Below are positions 25,389 to 34,509 of a stretch of 64,000 nt of DNA, piece by piece. The first letter of the stretch is position 1. Every line of letters begins with the position of its first letter. The position numbers were made by a program, and so were the translations under genes. The notes beneath the pieces were generated by a model. That model did not search any database and was not told where the DNA came from. It saw nothing but the letters and a program-made list of their open reading frames with translations. The stretch is from Rhizobiaceae bacterium (GTDB lineage Bacteria > Pseudomonadota > Alphaproteobacteria > Rhizobiales > Rhizobiaceae): assembly GCA_017643025.1 (NCBI GenBank), contig JAEPOG010000002.1:310001-374000 (forward strand). Direction: 5' to 3'.

Positions 25389-27056
25389 ATGCTGCGTATT
25401 CTCGCGTATCTCGCGCTCGTCTTCGCCGTCGGCTACGGATTCGCCTGGCTCGCCAATCGCCCCGGCGAAATGACCGTCACCTTCGGCGGTTACGAATATC
25501 AGGTCTCGCTGATGGTGGCCGCCGTGATCCTGACGGCGGTCGTGACCACTGTCATGCTGACCTGGTGGCTGCTGAAGAGCATCTGGTACAGCCCGCAGAC
25601 GATCTCGCGCTATTTCCGCGTGCGGCGGCGCGACCGCGGCTATCAGGCGCTGTCGACGGGCATGATCGCCGCTGGTGCCGGCGACGCGGTGCTGGCGCGG
25701 GCGAAGAACCGCGAGGCGGCGAAGCTGATCAGTTCAGATCAGGAGCCGCTGGTGCATCTGCTCGACGCGCAGGCCTCGCTGCTCGAGGGCGACCACGATT
25801 CGGCGCGCGAGAAGTTCAAGGCCATGCTCGACGATCCCGAGATGCGGCTGCTCGGTCTGCGCGGGCTCTATCTGGAAGCCGAGCGGCTGGGCGAGAAACA
25901 GGCGGCGCGCCACTATGCTGCGCAGGCGGCAGACGCCGCCCCGCAACTCGGCTGGGCGGTGGAATCGACGCTTGAGGAACGCGTCGAGCAAGGCGACTGG
26001 GACGGGGCCCTGAAGCTGGTCGATGCTCAGCGCGCGACCCGGCAGATGGAACGCGATGCGGTCAACCGCCGCCGCGCGGTTCTGCTGACTGCCAAGGCGA
26101 TCTCGCAGCTCGACGCAGATCCGACGGCGGCGCGCAACAACGGCCTTGAGGCGGTGCGCCTGGCGCCCGATCTCGTGCCGGCGGCGGTCGTTGCCGCCCG
26201 CGCGCTGATCCGCCTCGCCGACCTGCGCAAGGCGGCGCGGGTGCTTGAGACGATGTGGAAGAAGACCGCGCATCCCGATGTCGCGGACGTCTATATCAAT
26301 GCGCGGTCCGGCGACACGCCGCAGGACAAGCTGCACAGGGCGCGCAAGCTGCAGTCGATGAAGCAGAACAATGCCGAGTCCGCCATCGCGGTGGCCCGTG
26401 CGGCGCTGTCGGCCGGCGAGCTTAAAGCAGCGCGCGAGGAAGCCGAGGCGGCAATCCGCATGGCGCCCAGCGAGGGCGCGTTCCTGCTGATGGCCGACAT
26501 CGAGGAAGCCGACACGGGCGAAGAGGGCCGCGTGCGCCAGTGGCTGGCCCGGGCGCTGCGTGCGCCGCGCGACCATGCTTGGGTCGCCGACGGCTTCGTG
26601 TCGGACCGCTGGGCGCCGTTCTCGCCCGTGACCGGCCGTATCGACGCCTTCGAGTGGAAGGCGCCGGTGGAGCGCGCGCCGCGCATGATCGAGCAAGACA
26701 GCGAAGCCGACCTTGCCGCACCCGTTCTGGACAAGCCGAAAGCTCAGCCCGGGGAGCCGTCAAAATCGGTCATCGACGCCGTAGCCGAAGACGATGTCGT
26801 CGAGGTCGATATTGCGCCTCCGCCGGAGCCTGCGGCCCCACCTGTTGCGAAGTCCGAGGCAAAGCCGAAGCCGGCGGCAGAGAACAAGGCCGACGGCGCT
26901 GCCAACAAGGATGTGGCTGCCACGGGCAAGGACGCGTCCAAGACCGAAGAACGCGCCGATGCGGAGGTCGTGCCTTTCACCCGGCCGCCTGACGATCCGG
27001 GCGTCGACCCGGACGAAGACAATGCTGAAACCAAGAGCCGGTTCCGGTTGTTTTGA
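25389..27056 (+). CDS. hemY: Heme biosynthesis-associated protein HemY (TPR membrane protein)
   Basis: A 555-residue protein. Two N-terminal membrane helices (about 3-20 and 38-62) flank NRPGEMTVTFGGYEYQVS, the HemY_N signature. Residues about 80-430 are helical TPR-like repeats, with YFRVRRRDRGYQALSTGMIAAGAGDA at the junction. The C-terminal 120 residues are a Pro/Ala/Lys/Glu-rich tail unlike E. coli HemY (398 residues) but common in rhizobia. The exact role is unknown; it is linked to late heme synthesis by gene context. Last gene of hemC-hemD-mitofilin-hemY. Confidence 0.9.
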   Translation: MLRILAYLALVFAVGYGFAWLANRPGEMTVTFGGYEYQVSLMVAAVILTAVVTTVMLTWWLLKSIWYSPQTISRYFRVRRRDRGYQALSTGMIAAGAGDAVLARAKNREAAKLISSDQEPLVHLLDAQASLLEGDHDSAREKFKAMLDDPEMRLLGLRGLYLEAERLGEKQAARHYAAQAADAAPQLGWAVESTLEERVEQGDWDGALKLVDAQRATRQMERDAVNRRRAVLLTAKAISQLDADPTAARNNGLEAVRLAPDLVPAAVVAARALIRLADLRKAARVLETMWKKTAHPDVADVYINARSGDTPQDKLHRARKLQSMKQNNAESAIAVARAALSAGELKAAREEAEAAIRMAPSEGAFLLMADIEEADTGEEGRVRQWLARALRAPRDHAWVADGFVSDRWAPFSPVTGRIDAFEWKAPVERAPRMIEQDSEADLAAPVLDKPKAQPGEPSKSVIDAVAEDDVVEVDIAPPPEPAAPPVAKSEAKPKPAAENKADGAANKDVAATGKDASKTEERADAEVVPFTRPPDDPGVDPDEDNAETKSRFRLF

Positions 27057-27131
27057 TACAGGGAACGGCTAGTCTCGACGGCGGTCGCGGTCCCGCGGCC
27101 GCCCTTTCCTGCTCGACGCCTGCGTGACTGT

Positions 27132-27602
27132 ATGTTCGACCGATTTCTCGATTTCCTGAACCGCCTGCCGGGTTCCTACAAAGGGGCAGAGGGTCCCGAT
27201 GAGGACGATCCGCGCATCGCGGCGGCGGCGCTGCTCACCCACGTTATGGACGCCGATGGCGAACGTACGGCAGGCGAGCGCGAGGCGCTGAAGGCGCTGC
27301 TGACACAGGCGTTCGACGTTAAGGGCAAGGAGCTCAAGGAGGTGCTTGCCGCCGGCGAGGAGGCGCACAGGGATGCTGTCGATCTCTACGCCTTCACCAG
27401 CGTGCTCAACCGCCATCTCGACCGCGAGGGCAAAACCGAGTTCATCTCGCTGATGTGGGACATGGTCTATTCGGACGGCGTCGTGCACGAGCTGGAGGAC
27501 AATCTTGTCTGGCGCGTGGCCGAGCTGATCCATGTCGAGCGCGAGGAGCGCATCGCGCTCAGGCAGAACGCCCAGGCCAGGGCCGGCATCCCGGTCGGCT
27601 GA
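27132..27602 (+). CDS. TerB-family (tellurite-resistance-like) protein
   Basis: A 156-residue all-helical protein with the TerB pattern: AAAALLTHVMDADGERTAGEREALKALL and a second repeat SLMWDMVYSDGVVHELEDNLVWRVAELI, both containing acidic loops that may bind metal. The family is named from tellurite resistance clusters, but single housekeeping copies like this occur widely with unknown role. No other ter genes are present, so tellurite resistance should not be inferred. Convergent with the MFS gene, with 3 bases between. Confidence 0.82.
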   Translation: MFDRFLDFLNRLPGSYKGAEGPDEDDPRIAAAALLTHVMDADGERTAGEREALKALLTQAFDVKGKELKEVLAAGEEAHRDAVDLYAFTSVLNRHLDREGKTEFISLMWDMVYSDGVVHELEDNLVWRVAELIHVEREERIALRQNAQARAGIPVG

Positions 27603-27605
27603 GGT

Positions 27606-28844
27606 TCAGACCCGCCCGTCGAGGTGGCGGGCACGCCGCAGTTGCGGGAACAGCACCGCCCACAACCCTGCCACGGCGATGGCGCCGACGCCGCCGAACA
27701 CCACCGCAGGAACCGTTCCGATGAAGGCGGCCATGGTGCCGGCGCGGAATTCGCCCAATTCGTTGGAAGCGCCGACGAAGACCATGTTGACGGCATTGAC
27801 GCGGCCGCGCAGCCGGTCCGGCGTCCACAGCTGGATCAGGGTTTCGCGGATGTAGACGCTGATCATGTCGGACGCGCCGAGCAAGGCGAGGGCGCCGATC
27901 GACAGCCAGGGCATGGTGGAGATGCCGAACACGATTGTGAAGGCACCGAACAGCGCGACGCCACCGAACATGATGTAGCCGGCATGGTCGCGCACGGGAT
28001 GGCCGGCGAGCCACATGGCGACGAAGATGGCGCCCATGCCGGGCGCGGCGCGCAGCAGCCCGAGACCCCACGGGCCAAGCTCGAGAATGTCACGCGCATA
28101 GACCGGTAGCAGCGCCACCGCACCTCCAAGCAGGACGGCGAACAGGTCGAGCGAGATGGCGCCGAGCACGACTTTCTCGCGCCAGATGTAGCGGAAACCG
28201 TCGAACAGCGATGACAGGGTCGGCTGGTCGGTTTCGGTCTGCTGGGCGGGCTTCGGGATCGACAGGATGAGCAGCGAGGACGCCGCCATGAGTGCCGCGG
28301 CGATCCCGTAAGCCGCTTCGGCGGACAGGCCGTAGAGCACGCCGCCAGCGACAGGGCCGACGATGGTCGCGGTCTGCCAGGCCGACGAGTTCCAGGCGAC
28401 AGCGTTGGCGAAATCCTTCGGCGGCACGAGGTTGGCGACAAGCGACGCCGCGGCTGGGCCGAAGAAGGCGCGCGCCACGCCGAAGACGGCCAGCACGGCG
28501 AAAATGGGACCAGGGCCGGTGAGGCCGCGCAGCGTGAGCAGCACCAGCGCCACGGCGCACAGCGCCTCGAGCCCGGCTGCAAGCCCCATGATGCGGCGGC
28601 GGCCGAAGCGGTCTGCAACCGCTCCGGTGACCAGCACCAGCATCAGCGCCGGCGCGAACTGGATGATGCCGACGAGACCAAGGTCGAAAGGATCGCGCGT
28701 CAGATCGTAGATCTGCCAGCCGACGGCGACGGAGACGATCTGTGTGGCAAACGTGGCGAGGAAACGCGCCAGCCAGTAGCGCAGGAAAGCGCCGTGCTGG
28801 AAGGCGGCGTACTGACTGGACGATGCGGGGTTTTCGGTGGACAT
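27606..28844 (-). CDS. MFS transporter, EntS-like (MFS_3)
   Basis: A 412-residue major facilitator with about 12 hydrophobic segments. The cytoplasmic loop ADRFGRRRIMGLAAGLEAL between helices 2 and 3 is the MFS motif A. It begins FLRYWLARFLATFATQIVSVAVGWQIYDLT, typical of the MFS_3 exporters related to enterobactin exporter EntS. A drug or small-molecule efflux role is likely; the substrate is unknown. No siderophore genes are nearby. Confidence 0.85.
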   Translation of the reverse strand: MSTENPASSSQYAAFQHGAFLRYWLARFLATFATQIVSVAVGWQIYDLTRDPFDLGLVGIIQFAPALMLVLVTGAVADRFGRRRIMGLAAGLEALCAVALVLLTLRGLTGPGPIFAVLAVFGVARAFFGPAAASLVANLVPPKDFANAVAWNSSAWQTATIVGPVAGGVLYGLSAEAAYGIAAALMAASSLLILSIPKPAQQTETDQPTLSSLFDGFRYIWREKVVLGAISLDLFAVLLGGAVALLPVYARDILELGPWGLGLLRAAPGMGAIFVAMWLAGHPVRDHAGYIMFGGVALFGAFTIVFGISTMPWLSIGALALLGASDMISVYIRETLIQLWTPDRLRGRVNAVNMVFVGASNELGEFRAGTMAAFIGTVPAVVFGGVGAIAVAGLWAVLFPQLRRARHLDGRV

Positions 28845-28948
28845 GTGCGGAGCCGCAATTCGAAAAGCGACGGAGGGGCAGCGCCGCGGGAATGCGCCGC
28901 TCTACCGCATTTCGGGTGCGGATAGAAGCGGGCTGGCTTGGGCCAGAA

Positions 28949-29794
28949 TTATTGCGCCGGTTCGCGAACGGCCAACCTTTCGAGAACGAAGGCGCGTTCG
29001 GTTTCAATGCCGGTCCACTCGTCAGGATTGTCGGCGTCGAAGATCAGCGTGTAGGGGCCGGCATAGCCAGCCGTTTCCGCCGTCTCGATGCAGCGGCCGA
29101 AATCGTCCGCGTCCATCCTGCCGTCGCTGAAGCTCGCCTTGGCGTGACAGATGCTGGCGCGGCCGAAGATCGAGCCGAGGCGCTCATATTTGTCGGCTCC
29201 GCTCCAGTTGCCGAAATCGCCGTTGAGGCCGATGCGGCCTTCGGTCCGGTCGAGCAGATAATGCACCGCGTCGGGAGTCGAGAGCAGGTCGAACCAGTTC
29301 TCGGTGACGAGATCGACGCCTGAGCCGTCATTGCGCGCGGCAATCTCGTTGAGTTTGGCGGCGGCGAGGTCGAGCGCGGCGCGTTCCGGCTTCTGCTTGC
29401 CCGCGATGATGCGGGCGTTTTCGGCGCCGAGTTCGGCAGCGACCTCGACCCAGCCGGAGATCCAGGCGGCGTCGCGGTCGGCGGTCGCCGGGTCGCTGAG
29501 GTCGCCGGCCTCGATGAGCAATGTCTGCAGCGTCACGCCGGCCTCGGCATGCGCGGCCTTCAGTTCGGCTAGATAGCCTGCATCACGCGAGGGAAGATGA
29601 AAGGAGCAGATTTCCAGCCGGCCGATGTCATGTGCTGCGACCAAGGCCGGCAACTCAATGAGTTCCGCCTTCGCCGGACCGAACGTCTCCTCGCGCGGGC
29701 CGATGGCGTCGGTGCCGAGGTCATGCGGATGAGTAACGCCCAGCAAGCGGTGCAGCGACCAGCTCGATACGGCGATGCGGCCGTGGTTGTTCAT
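28949..29794 (-). CDS. Sugar phosphate isomerase/epimerase-type TIM-barrel protein
   Basis: A 281-residue xylose-isomerase-like TIM barrel: IAVSSWSLHRLLGV at strand 1, LEICSFHLPSRD, LQTLLIEAGDLSDP, VTENWFDLLS with a metal-ligand Glu, GLNGDFGNWS with a ligand Asp, and ICHAKASF with a ligand His, followed by PYTLIFDADNPDEW. The start at 29794 (MNNHGRIAVS) is preferred over 29842. It lies 113 bases behind the hydroxyquinol dioxygenase, so it may be the last gene of the aromatic operon, or separate. The substrate is unknown. Confidence 0.72.
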   Translation of the reverse strand: MNNHGRIAVSSWSLHRLLGVTHPHDLGTDAIGPREETFGPAKAELIELPALVAAHDIGRLEICSFHLPSRDAGYLAELKAAHAEAGVTLQTLLIEAGDLSDPATADRDAAWISGWVEVAAELGAENARIIAGKQKPERAALDLAAAKLNEIAARNDGSGVDLVTENWFDLLSTPDAVHYLLDRTEGRIGLNGDFGNWSGADKYERLGSIFGRASICHAKASFSDGRMDADDFGRCIETAETAGYAGPYTLIFDADNPDEWTGIETERAFVLERLAVREPAQ

Positions 29795-29907
29795 GACAAA
29801 TGTCCCGGAGGTTGGCATCAGGAGGAATTTCGACTGTGGCACCGCTCACTCGCAGGAACAAGCCTGCCAAGCACCCGCTCGGTACGATCGAAGTTCGAGG
29901 GAACGGC

Positions 29908-30795
29908 CTATCGCGCCAGCACGAAATCGTGCTCGACCTCCCAGAACCAACTGTCGAACTTCAGCTCTCTCGCCCGTGCGGGGTCGTCCACTTTCCTGAA
30001 TTCGGCAAGCAGGCTTTCCTTCACGCCGAACACCGCGTCCGAATTTATGTAGGGGTCATCCGGATCGAAGATGTGGGTCGTCAGCGTCTCGAACCCTTCC
30101 GCCTTGATAATGTAGTGCAAATGGGCGGGGCGATAAGGGTGGCGGCCGAGCGCACCGAGCAGCTTGCCGACGGTTCCGTCGTCGGGGATCGGGTAGAATT
30201 TCGGCTTCACCGCTCGAAACCAGTAATGACCGTCGGCGCCGGTCCGGAACACACCGCGCAGATTGAAGTCCGGCTGCAGGCCCTTCTGCTGGACGTCATA
30301 GAAGCCTTCGTCGTTGGCCTGCCACACATCGATGACGGCATCCGAGATCGGGTTGCCCGCCGTGTCCAGGATGCGCCCCGAGATCACCATATCCTCGCCC
30401 TTGGCGTCTAGGCAGATATTGGCTCCCATCGGCAGCTCCGGCGCGCCGTCGACATGGAAGGGGCCAAGAACCGTGCTTTCCGAGGCGCCGGACGGCTTCC
30501 GGTTGTTGATCGCATCGACCAGCATCGACACGCCCAGCACGTCCGACAGCAGGATGAATTCCTGCCGCCATTCATTGCACAAGTGCCCGGTGCGGGTGAG
30601 GAACTGGATCGCCTCCATCCACTCGTCCTGGGTAGGCTCGATCTCCTTGACGGCTTCATGGAGCTTGCGGGTGATGACGCCAACAGCGAACTTCAGACGC
30701 TCGTCCCTAGCGCCGGCGTTGCGGCCGGTGACTACCTCGACCGAGTTCTCCTCGGTGAAGAAGCCTTTCTCATACGCTTCGGTCATGCCGGTCAC
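29908..30795 (-). CDS. Hydroxyquinol 1,2-dioxygenase (intradiol), distal copy
   Basis: A 295-residue non-heme Fe(III) intradiol dioxygenase cleaving hydroxyquinol (1,2,4-trihydroxybenzene) to maleylacetate. Tyr166 (GFYDVQQ), Tyr201 (FYPIPDDG), His225 and His227 (RPAHLHY) are the four iron ligands, in the spacing known for hydroxyquinol dioxygenases. The N-terminal helical dimerisation domain (about 30-100) ends in the LLSDVLGVSMLVDAIN block. Its ATG overlaps the stop of the hydroxylase gene by 4 bases. A second copy lies at 38367, and a chlorinated or alkylated substrate is possible for one of them. Confidence 0.85.
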   Translation of the reverse strand: MTGMTEAYEKGFFTEENSVEVVTGRNAGARDERLKFAVGVITRKLHEAVKEIEPTQDEWMEAIQFLTRTGHLCNEWRQEFILLSDVLGVSMLVDAINNRKPSGASESTVLGPFHVDGAPELPMGANICLDAKGEDMVISGRILDTAGNPISDAVIDVWQANDEGFYDVQQKGLQPDFNLRGVFRTGADGHYWFRAVKPKFYPIPDDGTVGKLLGALGRHPYRPAHLHYIIKAEGFETLTTHIFDPDDPYINSDAVFGVKESLLAEFRKVDDPARARELKFDSWFWEVEHDFVLAR

Positions 30796-32546
30796 CGGTC
30801 GAGGATCGATTTGAGGACACGACGCAGGTCTGCCGCAGCGTCCGGCACCATCGCTTCGCTACGCCAGGCGACATGCTGGTCGGGTCTGACCAGAATGGCG
30901 CCTGAATCGCGCACTTCGCGCGCCGCCGCCCAGTCGCCGGTGTAGTCGTGCCAGTCCTGCCGCGGGCCGATGGTGTGGCAGGCAATCTCGATGCCGAGTT
31001 CTTTGCCGACGCTTGCCGCGGCGTCGATCCAAGCCTGGCCACCGATGCCGGTCAGGATGGTGAACCGGCCTTTGCCCGTCAGGTCCAGCGTTGAAGCCTT
31101 GGTGCCGTCCTCCCGAAATACCCAGGCATGCGGCAGCCGGGCGCCGGGCCAGGTGGTCGGCTGGTAGTGCAGTTCAGCATCCTTCTCAAATGCCGGTTCA
31201 GGCTGGCCGTCGGTCACGACGGCGTCGGATTTGTAACGCTGGTTCATCTCGACGCCATGGGCGTCGAATTCGTAGACCTTGAACGCGATGGCCTTGCGGA
31301 TCTCCTCGCGCTGCTTTTCGGCCTCCGCGGTATCGTCACATCGCGCATCCATGTTCTGCTGCATCTTCACCGGGTCGATCGATTCGAGCAGGCCAAGCGC
31401 CTTGAAGATCGGGCCGAACTCCTCGATCGACTGGTTGGCGCGGGTGACGATCTGCTTGGCGATCGGCGCGCGCTCGGCCTGGTAGCTGTCGAGCAACTTC
31501 GGACCGGCCTGGCCCCTGACCGCCATGGCCAGCTTCCAGGCGAGGTTGAACGCGTCCTGGATCGAGGTGTTTGAGCCGAGACCGTTGGAGGGCGGATGGC
31601 GGTGCGTGGCATCGCCCATGCAGAACACCCGGCCGTTCGACATCGTCGTCGCGTACATGTTGTTGACCGTCCAGGTCGAGACCGACTGGAGCTCAATCTG
31701 GAGATCCTGATCGCCGACGAGGTCGCGCGCCACCTTGGTCGCGAACGCCTCGTCGACCTTCGGCTCCGGTTCGTTGATGTCGTAGCCCCACACGATCAGC
31801 CACTCGTTCCATGGCCGCACCATGCGCACCAGCCCCATGCCGATGCCGCCGACATTCGATCCGGGTTGGAGCACCCAGTAGAGGACGGACGGGCGGTGGG
31901 CGACATATTTGGAGAGGTCGGCCTTGAACAGGATGTTCATCGAGCCGCCGACGCCCATCTTGCCCTCGAATTCGAGGCCGGCATGTTCGGCCACCTTGGA
32001 ATTGCCGCCATCGGCGCCAACCAGATATTTCGAGCGGATGGTGATGTCCTTGCCGGTGAGCCGGTCGCGGCAGATTGTGGTGACGCCATCGGCGTCCTGC
32101 GTGTGCGACAGATACTCGGTCGACATGCGCGGCTGGGTACCGCGCGAGCAAGCCGTCTTGAAGAGCACCGGCTCCATGTAGGTTTGCGGGCAATCGTTCA
32201 TGTGCGACGGTGACGAGAGCTGATGCTCGGCGCGCGACAACGGGTGTTTGCCCCAGGTCTTGAGCCGGCCGATCTCCTCGCCTGCCAGCGAGGTGCAGAA
32301 CACGTTCTCGCCCATCAGGTCCTGTTCGGTTGCATAGAGGTATGCTTCGTCCTCGACCTCCCGCCCAAGGTCGCGCAGCACCTCCATGGTGCGCTGGTTG
32401 GTGATGTGGGCGCGCGGCGTGTTCGCCAGCCAGCGGTAGCGATTGACCACCACATTCTCCACGCCGTATGTCGCCAGCAGCGCCGCCGTTGCCGAACCCG
32501 CCGGCCCGGTGCCGATGATGAGGACGTCTGTGGTGATGTCAGCCAT
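30792..32546 (-). CDS. FAD-dependent aromatic hydroxylase (TfdB/phenol 2-monooxygenase type)
   Basis: A 584-residue single-component class A flavin monooxygenase. VLIIGTGPAGSATAALLATYG is the ADP-binding loop, KYLVGADGGNSKVAEHAG the DG motif, and VFCMGDATHRHPPSNGLGSN the GD motif. The length and the N-terminal NRYRWLANTPRAHITNQRTM fit 2,4-dichlorophenol 6-monooxygenase and phenol hydroxylases better than p-hydroxybenzoate hydroxylase. With a hydroxyquinol dioxygenase immediately downstream (4-base overlap), it probably hydroxylates a resorcinol- or hydroquinone-like phenol to hydroxyquinol; the substrate is inferred. Confidence 0.83.
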   Translation of the reverse strand: MADITTDVLIIGTGPAGSATAALLATYGVENVVVNRYRWLANTPRAHITNQRTMEVLRDLGREVEDEAYLYATEQDLMGENVFCTSLAGEEIGRLKTWGKHPLSRAEHQLSSPSHMNDCPQTYMEPVLFKTACSRGTQPRMSTEYLSHTQDADGVTTICRDRLTGKDITIRSKYLVGADGGNSKVAEHAGLEFEGKMGVGGSMNILFKADLSKYVAHRPSVLYWVLQPGSNVGGIGMGLVRMVRPWNEWLIVWGYDINEPEPKVDEAFATKVARDLVGDQDLQIELQSVSTWTVNNMYATTMSNGRVFCMGDATHRHPPSNGLGSNTSIQDAFNLAWKLAMAVRGQAGPKLLDSYQAERAPIAKQIVTRANQSIEEFGPIFKALGLLESIDPVKMQQNMDARCDDTAEAEKQREEIRKAIAFKVYEFDAHGVEMNQRYKSDAVVTDGQPEPAFEKDAELHYQPTTWPGARLPHAWVFREDGTKASTLDLTGKGRFTILTGIGGQAWIDAAASVGKELGIEIACHTIGPRQDWHDYTGDWAAAREVRDSGAILVRPDQHVAWRSEAMVPDAAADLRRVLKSILDR

Positions 32547-32558
32547 GCGGGCCTCCCC

Positions 32559-33635
32559 CTATGATGCGTCTGATTTCGATGATGATGACCCGCCCGCCAG
32601 GATACGGCGGACCGGGAAAAACTGGATACCGGTGCGGTCGGCGAACAGCCCCCAAAGGCCTCTTGGCGCGAACAGCATCACGACTATGCCGATGATCCCC
32701 AGGATCAGAAGATACCAGGAGCCGTAGTCGGCCAGCATGTTCTGCAGAACGAAGAACACGAGCACGCCGACGATCGGCCCTTCTATCGTTCCGATGCCGC
32801 CGATCACGACGATGAAGATCACATAAGCCGTCCAGTCGATGACAGAGAACGCCGCATCCGGCGAAATGCGCGCCGTCTGGACATAGATAAGCGCGCCGGC
32901 GAGGCCAGTGACGAACGCGGTCGACAGGTACACTGCCCATTTTAGGCGTCCGGCATCCACACCCAATGCTCCGGCCGCCTCGCTGTTGTCCCTGATCGCT
33001 GCAAGGCCGAGACCCTGCCTGGTTCGCAAAAAAGCGTAGATGAAGCCGATGGCCAGCACGGCGAGGACAAGCGCGAGCCAATAGGTGAGGATGTCCACGG
33101 CATGCGAGGAGCGCACGCCAAAGGCCTCGCCGATCCATGTTACGATTGCCAGATCGCGCGTCGCGCCCGACGGCAGGGACGTGCCGGTTCCGCCGCCCAG
33201 CGCTTTCCATTGCGCCAGCGACAGCCGTACGACTTCGGCAATGACCCAGGTGCCGATGGCGAAATATGCGCCCTGGAGCCGGAAAACGAAGAAGCCCGTC
33301 GGTACGGACAGCGCCGCCGCCGCAAAGCCGGCAAGGATGATCGCGCTGACGGGATTGATTCCCCAGAGGCTGACACAAGCAAACATGGTGTAGGCGCCGA
33401 AGCCGACAAAAGCCTGCTGGCCGACGGAGACCAGGCCAGCATATCCGGCAAGCAGGTTCCAGCTCTGCGCCAGGACCAGCATTGTGAGGATGAAGAACAG
33501 GTCGCGCAGCATGCCGCGTCCGATGAAGGCCGGCGCGACAAGTCCCGCGACGACGATCACTATGGCGGCGACGATGAAGAGGGATGAGGCGCGCGTGCGC
33601 GTTTCCACCCTCCAGCTTGCGGTCGGCGTCACCAT
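32559..33635 (-). CDS. Liv-type ABC transporter permease (LivM-like)
   Basis: A 358-residue inner-membrane permease with many hydrophobic helices. LVLAQSWNLLAGYAGLVSVGQQAFVGFGAY and LRTRQGLGLAAIRDNSEAAGALGVD are the LivM landmarks (the second contacts the ATPase). The start at 33635 is chosen because the longer frame would overlap livH; it lies 7 bases after the livH stop with a poor Shine-Dalgarno, suggesting translational coupling. In this operon the imported compound is more likely an aromatic acid or phenol than an amino acid. Confidence 0.88.
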   Translation of the reverse strand: MVTPTASWRVETRTRASSLFIVAAIVIVVAGLVAPAFIGRGMLRDLFFILTMLVLAQSWNLLAGYAGLVSVGQQAFVGFGAYTMFACVSLWGINPVSAIILAGFAAAALSVPTGFFVFRLQGAYFAIGTWVIAEVVRLSLAQWKALGGGTGTSLPSGATRDLAIVTWIGEAFGVRSSHAVDILTYWLALVLAVLAIGFIYAFLRTRQGLGLAAIRDNSEAAGALGVDAGRLKWAVYLSTAFVTGLAGALIYVQTARISPDAAFSVIDWTAYVIFIVVIGGIGTIEGPIVGVLVFFVLQNMLADYGSWYLLILGIIGIVVMLFAPRGLWGLFADRTGIQFFPVRRILAGGSSSSKSDAS

Positions 33636-33642
33636 CGGGGGG

Positions 33643-34509
33643 CTAATCCGTTGCCCGCGGGAACAGGCCGCGGGGTCTGAAAAGCAACACGAGCAGAAAG
33701 GCGACGTGCCCGGCGAGTATCTGCCATTCGGGATTGATCGCGGCGCCGACAGTCTGCGCGACGCCAATGATGATGCCGCCCGCGAGCGTGCCCCACAGAG
33801 ATCCCAGCCCACCGATGATCACCGCCTCGAACGCGTAGATGAGCCGTGCCGGCCCGATGGTTGGATCGAAGTTGGCCCGGGTACCGAGATAGAGCGCCGC
33901 GATGGTAACCACGATCATCGCGATACCGGTCGCGGTGGCGAAGACGCGACGCGGCTCGATACCCATCAGCCCGGCGGTGACCGGATCATCCGACGTTGCG
34001 CGAAAAGCCCGGCCGAGGGCCGTCGCGTAGAAGATGCGTTTAAGGCCGACGATCACCGCTATGGCCGAGAGGAACGTCAGCAAAGGCATGACGCCGACGC
34101 TCACCTGACCGAGGTTGACGGACGCCGTTTCCAGCGCGCCGCCGGCGGGGATACGGCGGCTGTCGGCGGAAAAGCCCTCGAGCAGCGCATTCTGAATGAC
34201 GATGGAGAGCCCGAATGTAACGAGCAATGGCGGCAGGATGTCGTCGCCCAGCGTGCGGTTGAGCACATGATATTGCAGCAACCAGCCGACGCCGAACATG
34301 ACAGGTGCGGCGACGAGGATTGCAACGAAGGGGCTGAGGCCGAGCGTCGTAACCAGCACAAGGATCAAGAAGGCGGCGAGCACGATCAGGTCGCCATGGG
34401 CGAGGTTTACGAGCCGCATGATACCGAAGACGAGGCTGAGCCCTGCCGCAAAGAGTGCGTAGAGGCCACCGAGCAAGACCCCCTGAACGATCGTGTCGAG
34501 CCAGATCAC
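33643..34509 (-). CDS. Liv-type ABC transporter permease (LivH-like)
   Basis: A 288-residue permease. GVLLGGLYALFAAGLSLVFGIM and NLAHGDLIVLAAFL form the characteristic LivH N-terminus. GRAFRATSDDPVTAGLMGI is the EAA-type coupling loop, and VIIGGLGSLWGTLAGGIIIG the terminal signature. Its start overlaps the livF-like stop by 4 bases. It is part of the nine-gene aromatic operon. Confidence 0.9.
   Translation of the reverse strand: MIWLDTIVQGVLLGGLYALFAAGLSLVFGIMRLVNLAHGDLIVLAAFLILVLVTTLGLSPFVAILVAAPVMFGVGWLLQYHVLNRTLGDDILPPLLVTFGLSIVIQNALLEGFSADSRRIPAGGALETASVNLGQVSVGVMPLLTFLSAIAVIVGLKRIFYATALGRAFRATSDDPVTAGLMGIEPRRVFATATGIAMIVVTIAALYLGTRANFDPTIGPARLIYAFEAVIIGGLGSLWGTLAGGIIIGVAQTVGAAINPEWQILAGHVAFLLVLLFRPRGLFPRATD

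Noticed and set aside
27132..27602. Tellurite-resistance function from the TerB-like gene
   Set aside because: No terA, terC, terD or terZ genes are present; a lone TerB-fold protein does not support that phenotype.
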